Source of the DNA: Oscillospiraceae bacterium
Lineage (GTDB): Bacteria > Bacillota > Clostridia > Oscillospirales > Acutalibacteraceae
Direction of reading: 5' to 3'
DNA length: 15,355 nucleotides
Assembly (NCBI GenBank): GCA_031270785.1
Contig: JAISWM010000051.1
Coordinates: forward strand, 1-15,355
The notes below the pieces were generated by a model. The model was not told the origin of the DNA. It was given only the letters and a program-made list of their open reading frames with translations, and did no database searches. Of the stretch, positions 1-6,461 are shown in pieces. Each line of letters starts with the position of its first letter. Positions within the stretch are counted from its first letter, which is position 1. Made by a program: the position numbers and the translations under genes.

Positions 1-723
1 TAAAACAAATAAAATATATATTGAACAGAATATTTCGGTTATATTAATTGCCAAATTAAGATTTGAAATATTAAAACATAATCCCGAGATTATTTCCGAA
101 AGATTGTGAATTAAAGATGCAAATACAGCGGGGAGACCGAATATAAATAAACGTTTCGGTATATTTTTGCCTGTGGAAGATATAAAAATTTGGGTTTGGT
201 ATACGAAAAATAATAAAAGTAAAGATTTTAAAATAATATCATAAATGTTAGGGTTGTTATTTGAAAGGGATAGGAACATTATCATTTTTACACAATACCA
301 AATAACAGGACCAAAGACTAAAAAACTTGCCTTTTTAAACATATTTTTTTTAAGAATGTTTGTAAGGAATATAAATAAAAAAGATACGCTGGATAAAAAC
401 GAAAGCAACGACATAACCAGAGGCTGAAGTTCAAAATCATAAGAAGAATCATCTTTAAAGTAATATATACCGCAAAGTATAAAACATATAAAAAGTGCTG
501 CGCTTAATATGCTAATACCTATATTGCGCTTTGTACTCATTATTTCAGAAAAGTTTTTGCATAGCATTATGCTTACAATCAGCAAACCTACCAACACCAA
601 AACTACAGCTATAAACGCAGGCTGGGTATGCCAACTATTTTGCATAAGGGAAGAATAAATTTTTATTGGTACCGCAACAAATAAAGAAATGAAAAATAAA
701 ATCCAAACATTTTTGATATTCAC
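1..723 (-). CDS. Multi-pass membrane protein, function unknown (partial)
   Basis: The reverse strand is open from a GTG at 721-723 to the window's left edge, giving the first 241 residues. The start is set by a textbook AGGAGG (complement of 731-736) seven bases upstream. The protein is very hydrophobic, with about six to eight membrane segments near residues 6-22, 35-55, 68-87, 101-122, 131-151, 162-182 and 226-241, separated by short charged loops such as STKRN (63-67) and KKNMFKK (125-131). I see no catalytic or transport motif and do not recognise the family; multi-pass proteins of this kind are common in Clostridia. It is transcribed away from the repeat chain that follows, and no clear promoter is visible. 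The C-terminus lies outside the window, so transporter, sensor and polysaccharide-related roles all remain open. Confidence 0.8.
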   Translation of the reverse strand, partial: MNIKNVWILFFISLFVAVPIKIYSSLMQNSWHTQPAFIAVVLVLVGLLIVSIMLCKNFSEIMSTKRNIGISILSAALFICFILCGIYYFKDDSSYDFELQPLVMSLLSFLSSVSFLFIFLTNILKKNMFKKASFLVFGPVIWYCVKMIMFLSLSNNNPNIYDIILKSLLLLFFVYQTQIFISSTGKNIPKRLFIFGLPAVFASLIHNLSEIISGLCFNISNLNLAINITEIFCSIYILFVL

Positions 724-773
724 AATACTTCCTCCTAAAAAAATTTAATAATAAAAATAAAGCCGCTGCTACC

Positions 774-882
774 TATAGCTAACACCATTGAAAAATGTCT
801 AACTTTTCACCGCTTTTTCCTTGCAAGCTCACGGGGAGATACCATACTAACAAATTTACTTTTTTCAAATGCAACAGCTATA
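774..882. repeat. Type B palindromic element
   Basis: This element begins TATAGCT and ends AGCTATA (terminal inverted repeats). It contains the type B left-arm block CATTGAAAAATGTCTAA and the right-arm block AAATTTACTTTTTTCAAATG. The central hairpin is decayed. Short ORFs across it have no ribosome-binding site. Confidence 0.8.
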
Positions 883-1056
883 AAAAAGCAGATCCTTTCA
901 TGGTGGAAAAAGTATTATCAACTAATTTTGGGCATAACCTTTCGCACATTCTTACCCTGCTGACGGTAGAAAAAGAAAAATTATGAGAAATCAGACATTT
1001 TCGAGAGTAATTGTATTATATTTTGTTAGTCTACATTAATAGCATTTCAAAGTCAA
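883..1056. repeat. Decayed repeat fragments, no gene
   Basis: No credible gene is present here. Remnants of the dispersed elements can be seen: a type C arm fragment (TATTATCAACTAATTTTGGG near 916-935) and a weak type B-like block around 950-1010. The stretch looks like an eroded older insertion. Confidence 0.45.
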
Positions 1057-1561
1057 TATAGCAAAAACCATTTAGAAACGTAGTATTATTTACGTATCTT
1101 TTCCACCGCGAGTCGGTGGATAAAAAACAAAAATGTCACTGTTTTATAGCAAACGCCATTGAAAAATGTCTAAATTTGAGCAATTATCTTTTCCGCCTAC
1201 TGGTGGGGCGATGGCTGGTTCATATGGTTATTTTCAAGAAAAACAGCTATAAATATAGCAAAAACCATTTAGAAACGTGGTATTATTTACGTGTCTTTCC
1301 CCCGCCGAGAAGGCCGGGGGAAAAACAAAAGTGTCACTGTTTTATAGCTAACATCATTGAAAAATGTCTAATTTTTTCACTCTTTCTCCGCCGCTGGAGG
1401 GGAGAGACTGTACGAACAAATTCGTTTTTTTTAAGTAAAACAACTATAGCTGTTTCGTTTGAAAAGCGTCTAATTTTTATAACTTTCTCCCAGCCGACGG
1501 CTGGGAGAAAATACACGGATAAATTTACTTTTGAGAACTGTTTTAAATCGTAACAGCTATA
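1057..1561. repeat. Chain of five palindromic elements (A-B-A-B-B)
   Basis: Five elements lie head to tail and share or abut their terminal TATAGC/GCTATA: type A 1057-1150, type B 1145-1251, type A 1254-1348, type B 1343-1448 and type B 1445-1561. Each has a central GC-rich hairpin. The cleanest is 1484-1495 pairing with 1499-1510, twelve perfect base pairs around a GAC loop; 1102-1108 pairs with 1114-1120. A reading frame of 145 codons crosses the chain but has no ribosome-binding site and exists because the repeats lack stops in that frame. The last element ends nine bases before the rpiB ribosome-binding site. Confidence 0.85.
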
Positions 1562-1587
1562 CATTATAAGAAGGAGTAAGGGAAAAT

Positions 1588-2040
1588 ATGTTATATATTG
1601 GAAGCGACCACGCTGGATTTAGATTAAAGGAATATATTAAAAAGTACTTTGCAGAAAACAATATATTATTTAAAGATCTTGGGGTACATACGCAGGAGTC
1701 TTCGGATTATCCCGTGATTTCTAAAAAACTTTGCTGTGAGGTTTTAAAAGATCAAAATAACAAGGGTATACTTATTTGCGGTACGGGAATAGGGGTTTGC
1801 ATAGCTGCTAATAAAATTAAAGGTATAAGGGCGGCTTTATGCAGCGATTCTTTTCTGGCGGAAATGTGCAGAAAGCATAATAACGCTAATGTACTTTGTA
1901 TTGGCGCGAAAGTTTTAGATAATGATAAAAGCGTAGATATTGTTAATAATTTTTTATCTGCTGATTTTGAAGGCGGCAGACATTCAAGAAGAGTAGATCA
2001 GATTACGGAAATAGAAAAATATATAGAAAAAACTATTTAA
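1588..2040 (+). CDS. rpiB: Ribose-5-phosphate isomerase B (RpiB/LacAB family)
   Basis: This cytosolic enzyme interconverts ribose 5-phosphate and ribulose 5-phosphate in the non-oxidative pentose phosphate pathway. The 150-residue length is normal for the family. The N-terminus has SDHAG (D7, H8), the active-site loop is CGTGIG with C64 as the expected base and T66, H97 sits in RKHNNANVL, and the phosphate-binding arginines fall in GGRHSRRV (R131, R135). The ATG is preceded by AAGGAG at 1571-1576. Related LacA/LacB galactose-6-phosphate isomerases share the fold, but no lac genes are nearby and the residues fit RpiB. The last codons and the stop (TATAGAAAAAACTATTTAA, 2022-2040) match the left arm of a type A palindromic element, so the C-terminal IEKTI is repeat-derived or has been overrun by a repeat. 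Confidence 0.95.
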   Translation: MLYIGSDHAGFRLKEYIKKYFAENNILFKDLGVHTQESSDYPVISKKLCCEVLKDQNNKGILICGTGIGVCIAANKIKGIRAALCSDSFLAEMCRKHNNANVLCIGAKVLDNDKSVDIVNNFLSADFEGGRHSRRVDQITEIEKYIEKTI

Positions 2041-2182
2041 AAACGTGGTATTATTTGCGTTTTCCCCCGCCGATTTACGCGGGGGAAAAATATTATCAAC
2101 TAATTTTTTACCACTCTTTCCCCGCGAGCCTATGGGAAGGGCTGTACAAACAAATTTACTTTTTTCAAATGTAGCAGCTATA
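2022..2182. repeat. Hybrid palindromic element overlapping the rpiB 3' end
   Basis: The left part (2022-2065) is the type A arm ending in GTGGTATTATTTGCG. It is followed by a hairpin (CCCCCGC near 2063-2069 with GCGGGGG near 2079-2085), then a type C arm (TATTATCAACTAATTTTTTA), a second GC block and the type B right arm ending AGCAGCTATA at 2182. It looks like fused halves of three element types. The first hairpin could also end rpiB transcription. Confidence 0.75.
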
Positions 2183-2198
2183 TATTGATATTTTTTGC

Positions 2199-2227
2199 TT
2201 GACAAAACATAAAAAGCATGTTAGAAT
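2199..2227 (+). promoter_or_regulatory. Sigma-A promoter of the Rab-like gene
   Basis: A perfect -35 TTGACA (2199-2204) is separated by exactly 17 bases from -10 TAGAAT (2222-2227). Transcription would start near 2234, leaving a leader of about 40 bases with AAGGAG at 2258-2263 before the ATG at 2274. The gene therefore has a strong promoter of its own, immediately after the upstream repeat. Confidence 0.85.
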
Positions 2228-2273
2228 TAAGTTATAACAAATTTAACTTAAAAATTGAAGGAGTATCAATATT

Positions 2274-3143
2274 ATGAAATTTAAAAAATTTATGGCACAG
2301 ATTTGCACATTCGCTTTTATGTTTTCAAATTTAATTAGTGTTCATGCTGTAGATGTCAATGTGGTAGTTCTTGGCGGTCCGAGAGCAGGGAAAACTTCAA
2401 TGATTGATAGAATGTTGAGAAATACGTTTAGAGATAACTATTGCCATACTAAAATGCCTGAATCTTACCCGTTGCAGATAGGAGACAATAATGTTTACGT
2501 GTGGGATATCCCTGACGAAGAGCAACGTGTAGCTCAAGTGTATGTTGCCCGTTCAGTCGCCATAGCGGTTATTGCTGTTGATGTTACTAACCCAAAGAGT
2601 ATAGGTGATATTGGTAAGTATGCGGAACTGTTAAAAAACGCATACAAATATACACAAATTATTTTGGCAGCAAATAAAATAGATCTTGGTTGTTCTGATA
2701 GGTACGGTGCCGAACTGTGGAACGAAGTAAAAAAATATAATATAGATTATGCATTTTTCACAAGTGCTAAAACAGGCGAGGGAATGGAAGAATGTCAAAA
2801 AGGGTTATTAAATTCAGTAAATGAAAGAGTTAAAGCCGAAGCAGCACAAGCTGAAGTATATGCCGAACTACTTGAAGCTAATGACGCATTCGATGAAGCC
2901 GTAACTAATGCCGCACTCATTGAAGCTTATGACGCACTTTATAAAGCTGATAACGCAGCTAAAGCCGCGCCCGATGAAGCTGAAGCTAATGCCGCACTAG
3001 CTGAAGCCAGGGCTAATGTCGCACTAGCTGAAGCCAAAGTTAAAGCCGAACGTGACGTAGTCAAAGCCAAATCTCAGCAGTATTTGGAGCTGGGCGGACG
3101 CCAATGTACCATTGAAAGAAAACGAGGCGTGAAACGTTTTTAG
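2274..3143 (+). CDS. Secreted Rab/Ras-like small GTPase with Ala/Glu-rich helical tail
   Basis: Residues 1-25 form a Sec signal peptide: basic start MKFKK, hydrophobic core, VHA before the predicted cleavage. A eukaryote-type small GTPase domain follows (about 28-180). G1 is GGPRAGKT (34-41). The switch I pattern F52...Y56..T59 resembles Rab. Switch II is WDIPDEEQR (77-85). VDVTN follows at 101-105, G4 is NKID (133-136) and G5 is TSAK (162-165). From about 190 to 275 the protein is rich in Ala and Glu, with irregular repeats such as EANAALAEARAN that should form helix or coiled coil. There is no CaaX or double-cysteine prenylation site; it ends VKRF. In switch II the usual DTAGQ reads DIPDE, so the invariant Gly and catalytic Gln are replaced. 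The domain assignment is firm; export and a role on host membrane traffic are inferred. A bacterial Ras-like protein such as MglA is less likely, since those lack signal peptides. Confidence 0.88.
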   Translation: MKFKKFMAQICTFAFMFSNLISVHAVDVNVVVLGGPRAGKTSMIDRMLRNTFRDNYCHTKMPESYPLQIGDNNVYVWDIPDEEQRVAQVYVARSVAIAVIAVDVTNPKSIGDIGKYAELLKNAYKYTQIILAANKIDLGCSDRYGAELWNEVKKYNIDYAFFTSAKTGEGMEECQKGLLNSVNERVKAEAAQAEVYAELLEANDAFDEAVTNAALIEAYDALYKADNAAKAAPDEAEANAALAEARANVALAEAKVKAERDVVKAKSQQYLELGGRQCTIERKRGVKRF

Positions 3144-3195
3144 AAACGATGGATAAAATTATCCCATGGAAACGACTTATTGAACCTCATTATTT

Positions 3196-3285
3196 GGTCG
3201 TGTCTCAAAATAATTGAAATCCCTTCTTTTCCCCCCGCTCCGGGCGGGGGGGGAAAGATATTATCAAATAATTTGACCCACAACC
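3196..3285. repeat. Type C palindromic element
   Basis: The left arm starts GGTCGTGTCTCAAAATAATT and the right arm is TATTATCAAATAATTTGACC, around a GC-rich hairpin (CCCCCCGC near 3231-3238 with the G-run near 3244-3253). It lies about 50 bases after the Rab-like gene and may act as its terminator. A weaker inverted repeat, GGATAA-AA-TTATCC, lies near 3150-3163. Confidence 0.75.
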
Positions 3286-3386
3286 AAAATAAAACCGGCT
3301 GTAATGCGTTCTTTTTTCAAAATATTACAATTCGGTAACAAAATTAAATTGCCGTGGCCGAACCCGCATTTTTTAATATAAGGCTT
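3286..3386. repeat. 101-bp exact direct repeat, copy 1
   Basis: This copy is identical to 3592-3692, from AAAATAAAACCGGCTGTAAT to AATATAAGGCTT. It contains nested inverted repeats: AATGCG with CGCATT, and TGTAAT with ATTACA. It is bounded by inverted CACAACCAA (3279-3287) and TTGGTTGTG (3385-3393). No gene is seen in it. Confidence 0.9.
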
Positions 3387-3398
3387 GGTTGTGACCTC

Positions 3399-3577
3399 CA
3401 TTAGTGGATAATGCCCCCCGCCATAGGCGGGGGGGAGAGAAAAAGTTTCAACTATTTTGAGGCATGACCCTTTTTTGAGGCATAACCAATTAGAAACGCG
3501 GTATTATTTCCAGTTTCCCCCCGCCGAAGGCGGGGGGAAAAAGAAAAAGTTTCAATTATTTTGAGGCATGACCTGAA
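3399..3577. repeat. Two palindromic elements with type C and A arms
   Basis: The first hairpin is 3414-3422 with 3426-3434 (nine base pairs, ATA loop), followed by a type C arm ending TTTTGAGGCATGACCC. A short extra arm fragment ends near 3487. The second element has a type A left arm (ACCAATTAGAAACGCGGTAT), a twelve-base-pair hairpin 3514-3525/3529-3540 with GAA loop, and a type C right arm. No gene is present. Confidence 0.8.
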
Positions 3578-3591
3578 TTTGCAAAATGATA

Positions 3592-3692
3592 AAAATAAAA
3601 CCGGCTGTAATGCGTTCTTTTTTCAAAATATTACAATTCGGTAACAAAATTAAATTGCCGTGGCCGAACCCGCATTTTTTAATATAAGGCTT
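3592..3692. repeat. 101-bp exact direct repeat, copy 2, overlapping the nadK end
   Basis: This is the same 101 bases as 3286-3386, offset by 306. Its right end covers the last codons and stop of nadK (3679-3692), so copy 1 carries a matching scrap of the nadK 3' end. Either the nadK tail was duplicated or the repeat supplied it. Confidence 0.9.
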
Positions 3693-4542
3693 TATAGATT
3701 AATTTTTTATCGATGTTTCTATAATTATCTTTAAATACTATAAAATTCACACTTTTACTAAATTTTTTAATAATAACACTTCCTGAAACGCAAGAATTTA
3801 AAATTTTTTGTCCGTCTGCAATTATTGATATCCCGGATTTTTTTCTTATATCATAATCAATCTTTACGCTTTGGGCAGTGTCTAAAATTAAAGGTCTGGC
3901 AGTTAATGAGTGGGCGCATATAGGCGTAATTACGAAACATTCTAACGATGAATCTACAATCGGCCCTCCGGCTGATAATGAATATGCCGTGGACCCTGTA
4001 GGAGTAGAAATTATAATTCCATCGGCATAGTAATGGCAAATGTTATTATTATTTTGTGAAATACTATAATTTATAACCTGTGAATCCGAACCCTTAATTA
4101 ATACTATATCATTAAGCGCGCAATATTCTTGCTCATTGCTTATTTCAGCACTAATAAGCATTCTGGAGTCTATGTAATATTTTTTTGATATTAACTTCAT
4201 AAATATATTTTCTATCTCATTAGATTCTATCCCTGCAATAAACCCTAACTTTCCATTATTTATTCCCAAAATAGGGATGTCATTTCGGCAGCCCGATTTG
4301 GCGTATTTTAAAATAGTTCCGTCTCCGCCAACGACTATTGCCATATCACTATTTTTTATCGCTTCTTCAACACTATCGTTAAATACTATATTAGAAGGGC
4401 TGAATTCTTTTTCTAAATCTTTATGCATAAATAATTTAACGAAAGATACGTACTGAGATAATTTTACTATTTTTCTAACATGCGAAACAGAGCTTTCGTT
4501 TTCTATATTGAAAAATAAAGATATATTAATTTTAATCACCAC
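3679..4542 (-). CDS. nadK: NAD kinase
   Basis: This cytosolic enzyme phosphorylates NAD to NADP. All family motifs are present in the 287-residue protein: GGDGT (72-76), NNGKLGF (95-101), ALND (142-145), the NAD-binding DGIIISTPTGSTAYSLSAGG (174-193) and HSL (211-213). The start is GTG at 4540-4542, with a second GTG right after it. No good Shine-Dalgarno is visible, and an in-frame TAG lies six codons upstream at 4558-4560, so few other starts are possible. A 16-base perfect palindrome (GCAGCTATATAGCTGC, 4554-4569), formed by two abutting element ends, lies just upstream. In Clostridia nadK normally sits directly after tlyA; here about 1.1 kb of repeats and a small gene intervene. argR and recN, which often follow, are absent. 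The last codons lie in a 101-bp repeat. Confidence 0.95.
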   Translation of the reverse strand: MVIKINISLFFNIENESSVSHVRKIVKLSQYVSFVKLFMHKDLEKEFSPSNIVFNDSVEEAIKNSDMAIVVGGDGTILKYAKSGCRNDIPILGINNGKLGFIAGIESNEIENIFMKLISKKYYIDSRMLISAEISNEQEYCALNDIVLIKGSDSQVINYSISQNNNNICHYYADGIIISTPTGSTAYSLSAGGPIVDSSLECFVITPICAHSLTARPLILDTAQSVKIDYDIRKKSGISIIADGQKILNSCVSGSVIIKKFSKSVNFIVFKDNYRNIDKKLIYKALY

Positions 4543-4553
4543 CGGATAAATTT

Positions 4554-4753
4554 GCAGCTATATAGCTGCTATTCTTCAAAAAAGCAAACTCATCGATGTG
4601 TTTTTTTCCACTGGCTAGTGGGGCGACGGTTTACTTATATGGCTATTTTCAAGCAAAACAGCTATAAAACAGTAACATTTTTGTTTCATCCCTTCGCCTT
4701 CGGCTGAAGAAAAAGCGTAAATAATACCACATTTTTTAATGGTTTTTGTTATA
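4554..4753. repeat. Type B element (4561-4666) joined to an inverted type A element (4661-4753)
   Basis: The type B element begins TATAGCTGCT and ends AACAGCTATA. The type A element starts in the same GCTATA, carries ACAGTAACATTTTTGTTT and an imperfect CTTCGCC-TTC-GGCTGAAG hairpin (about 4692-4709), and ends with the AATAATACCAC block and TGGTTTTTGTTATA. At 4554-4569 two type B ends meet as a perfect palindrome. Confidence 0.8.
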
Positions 4754-5005
4754 CGCTTGCCTTATCTAAACAAAAATTCGATGAATTTACAATCATGTTG
4801 TAAAAATTATTGATACTATTTCTAATTCTAAATTAAAATCTGATATGTGTTTGAATTACTTTCCCCGCTGTCTGCGGGGAAAGAGTTACAAGAGTTTATA
4901 TTTTTTAAGTTAAATCACTCTATTTTCTCCCCGCCTTCGGCGGGGGGGGAAAAGCATATATAATACCACATTTTTAAATGGTTTTGGCTATATAAACAGT
5001 TTTGA
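4754..5005. repeat. Hairpin and partial type A element, otherwise no gene
   Basis: From 4754 to 4858 I see nothing beyond AT-rich sequence. 4859-4868 pairs with 4874-4883 (CTTTCCCCGC, perfect ten-base-pair stem). 4919-4992 is a type A element: hairpin 4929-4935/4939-4945 with TTC loop, then the ATAATACCACATTTTTAAAT arm and GGCTATA end. It lies 3' of the small gene at 5006. Confidence 0.7.
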
Positions 5006-5317
5006 CTATGGCGAGTTTTGATTCTTTTTGGGCATCAAAATAAATACTATGCTAACCACCGAAACTGCAACCAAAAATATTCCGCCGTATAAAAGTACCA
5101 AACTGTTTCCGAGAAAATTTATTGCTCGTTCAGTAAATTTTACAAAACACGGTTTATTTGAATTTTCTTTTTCGTTACCATTAGTATTTGTATTTAAATA
5201 TACGAAAAAATCATTTCCGGGTCTAGTCCGAGCATAAGATAAATCCGTGAAAAAGTTGAATAATAATATTATGTACATACCCATAAACACCATAAAATTT
5301 TTTATTTTAAATTTCAT
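5006..5317 (-). CDS. Small protein with signal peptide and C-terminal membrane segment
   Basis: This 103-residue protein is not recognised. It has a basic, hydrophobic N-terminus with a likely signal peptidase site after SYA (27-29), a polar Asn-rich stretch (about 30-62) with one Cys (C57), then a strong membrane helix (about 72-94) and a short basic tail, PKKNQ. The expected topology is type I: a short exported domain anchored by its C-terminus. A GGAG ribosome-binding site lies about eight bases before the ATG. It sits between tlyA and nadK on the same strand, a place usually empty in this operon. A type B element lies 38 bases upstream. The good ribosome-binding site and coherent secretory layout argue that it is real, but its function is unknown. 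Confidence 0.7.
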   Translation of the reverse strand: MKFKIKNFMVFMGMYIILLFNFFTDLSYARTRPGNDFFVYLNTNTNGNEKENSNKPCFVKFTERAINFLGNSLVLLYGGIFLVAVSVVSIVFILMPKKNQNSP

Positions 5318-5355
5318 TTACTAATCTCCAAAAACTTTAATCTTATTTGAATCTA

Positions 5356-5645
5356 TATAGCTGTTACGCTTTAAAAAAGTCTTCAAAAGTAAATTTATCC
5401 GTGTACTTTCTCCCCGCCGACGGCGGGGAGAAAGTCATAAAAATCAGACGCTTTTCAAACGAAACAGCTATAGCTACTGCATTTGAAAAAAATAAATTTA
5501 TTCATTCGGTTTCTCCCTACCATCGGCCATGTCTCAAAACAGTTGAAATCCTTTCTTTTCCCCCCCGCCGACGGCGGGGGGGAAAGATATTATCAACTAA
5601 TTTGACCCACTCCCCGCCTTAGGCGAGGGAGAAAGTTATAAAAGG
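5356..5645. repeat. Type B element, half element, type C element and terminator-like hairpin
   Basis: 5356-5472 is a full type B element with the best stem in the window, 5405-5418 pairing with 5422-5435 (fourteen perfect base pairs, GAC loop). 5469-5519 is a type B half. 5524-5610 is a type C element with stem 5557-5569/5573-5585. A last hairpin near 5611-5634 (CTCCCCGCC-TTA-GGCGAGGGAG) leads directly into the type B arm that forms the tlyA 3' end, and may terminate that operon. Confidence 0.85.
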
Positions 5646-6461
5646 TCAAACATTTTTCAAAGATATTAGCCGTAAATGCGAATTTTCAACCACTTTTTTT
5701 ATATCTATGCAACTAGTCGTATCGCTATGCTCTTTACTGCTTAAATATAAAAGATATTCTATATTACCTTTCGGCCCCTTAATAGGTGAATAATCAAGCC
5801 CCAATAAATAAAAATTATTTTCAGTACTATATCCCAAAACTTTATTTATCACTTCTATATGTATACTTTTATCTCTAACAACACCATTTTTACCGACTTT
5901 CCCTTTCCCGGCCTCAAATTGCGGTTTAATTAAACAAATCCCGCAAGAGTCGCGGGAAGATATTTTTTTTATAGTAGGCAAAATTAATTTTAAGGAAATA
6001 AAAGATACATCCACAGAAAAAAAATCTACCTTATCATTTATAACATTTTCATCAATATATCTTGCGTTTGTTCTTTCAAGATTTATTACTCTTTCGTCAT
6101 TTCTGAGATTCCAATCAAGTTGGCCATATCCCACGTCTACAGAATAAACTTTTTTGCATCCGTTTTGCAGCATACAATCTGTAAATCCGCCTGTTGATGC
6201 GCCCACATCCACAGCAATTTTATCTTTTAAATCAATATTAAAACTCTTAATGGCCTTTTCAAGTTTGAGCCCGCCGCGGCTTACATATTTTTGCTTATTG
6301 CTTCTAACTTCTATAACGCAATCTTCATTATACAGCATTCCGGGCTTATCACATTTTTGATTATCGATGTATACACACCCTTGCATTATCAAAGATCTGA
6401 CCTTTTCACGGCTATTTTCAAAACCTTTTTCAAAAATCATTATATCTAATCTTTTTTTCAT
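5646..6461 (-). CDS. tlyA: TlyA-family rRNA 2'-O-methyltransferase
   Basis: The protein (271 residues) has the TlyA layout: an S4 RNA-binding domain (about 1-60, KKRLDIMIFEKGFENSREKV), then RGGLKLEKA (62-70) and an FtsJ-like methyltransferase fold. The SAM-binding motif is DVGASTGGFTDCML (85-98). DVSFISL (151-157) and KPQFE (179-183) fit the catalytic and substrate-binding region. In characterised members it 2'-O-methylates cytidines of 16S and 23S rRNA; the mycobacterial enzyme affects capreomycin sensitivity, and some homologues were called hemolysins. The start overlaps the end of dxs by 32 bases, which suggests translational coupling. The last codons TTG AAA AAT GTT TGA coincide with the type B repeat block TTGAAAAATGTCTAA, so the C-terminal LKNV and stop appear to come from an adjoining element. 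Confidence 0.93.
   Translation of the reverse strand: MKKRLDIMIFEKGFENSREKVRSLIMQGCVYIDNQKCDKPGMLYNEDCVIEVRSNKQKYVSRGGLKLEKAIKSFNIDLKDKIAVDVGASTGGFTDCMLQNGCKKVYSVDVGYGQLDWNLRNDERVINLERTNARYIDENVINDKVDFFSVDVSFISLKLILPTIKKISSRDSCGICLIKPQFEAGKGKVGKNGVVRDKSIHIEVINKVLGYSTENNFYLLGLDYSPIKGPKGNIEYLLYLSSKEHSDTTSCIDIKKVVENSHLRLISLKNV

Noticed and set aside
245..427. 60-codon forward ORF at 245
   Set aside because: It lies antisense to the continuous reverse membrane-protein frame, which has a strong ribosome-binding site and coherent helices.
1116..1553. 145-codon forward ORF across the repeat chain
   Set aside because: It crosses several palindromic elements, has no ribosome-binding site, and its peptide is a translation of repeats (IEKCL recurs). 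The open frame is a property of the elements.
1057..1561. Repeat chain as a CRISPR array
   Set aside because: Elements are about 100 bp, palindromic and of alternating types, with no unique spacers of constant length and no cas genes.
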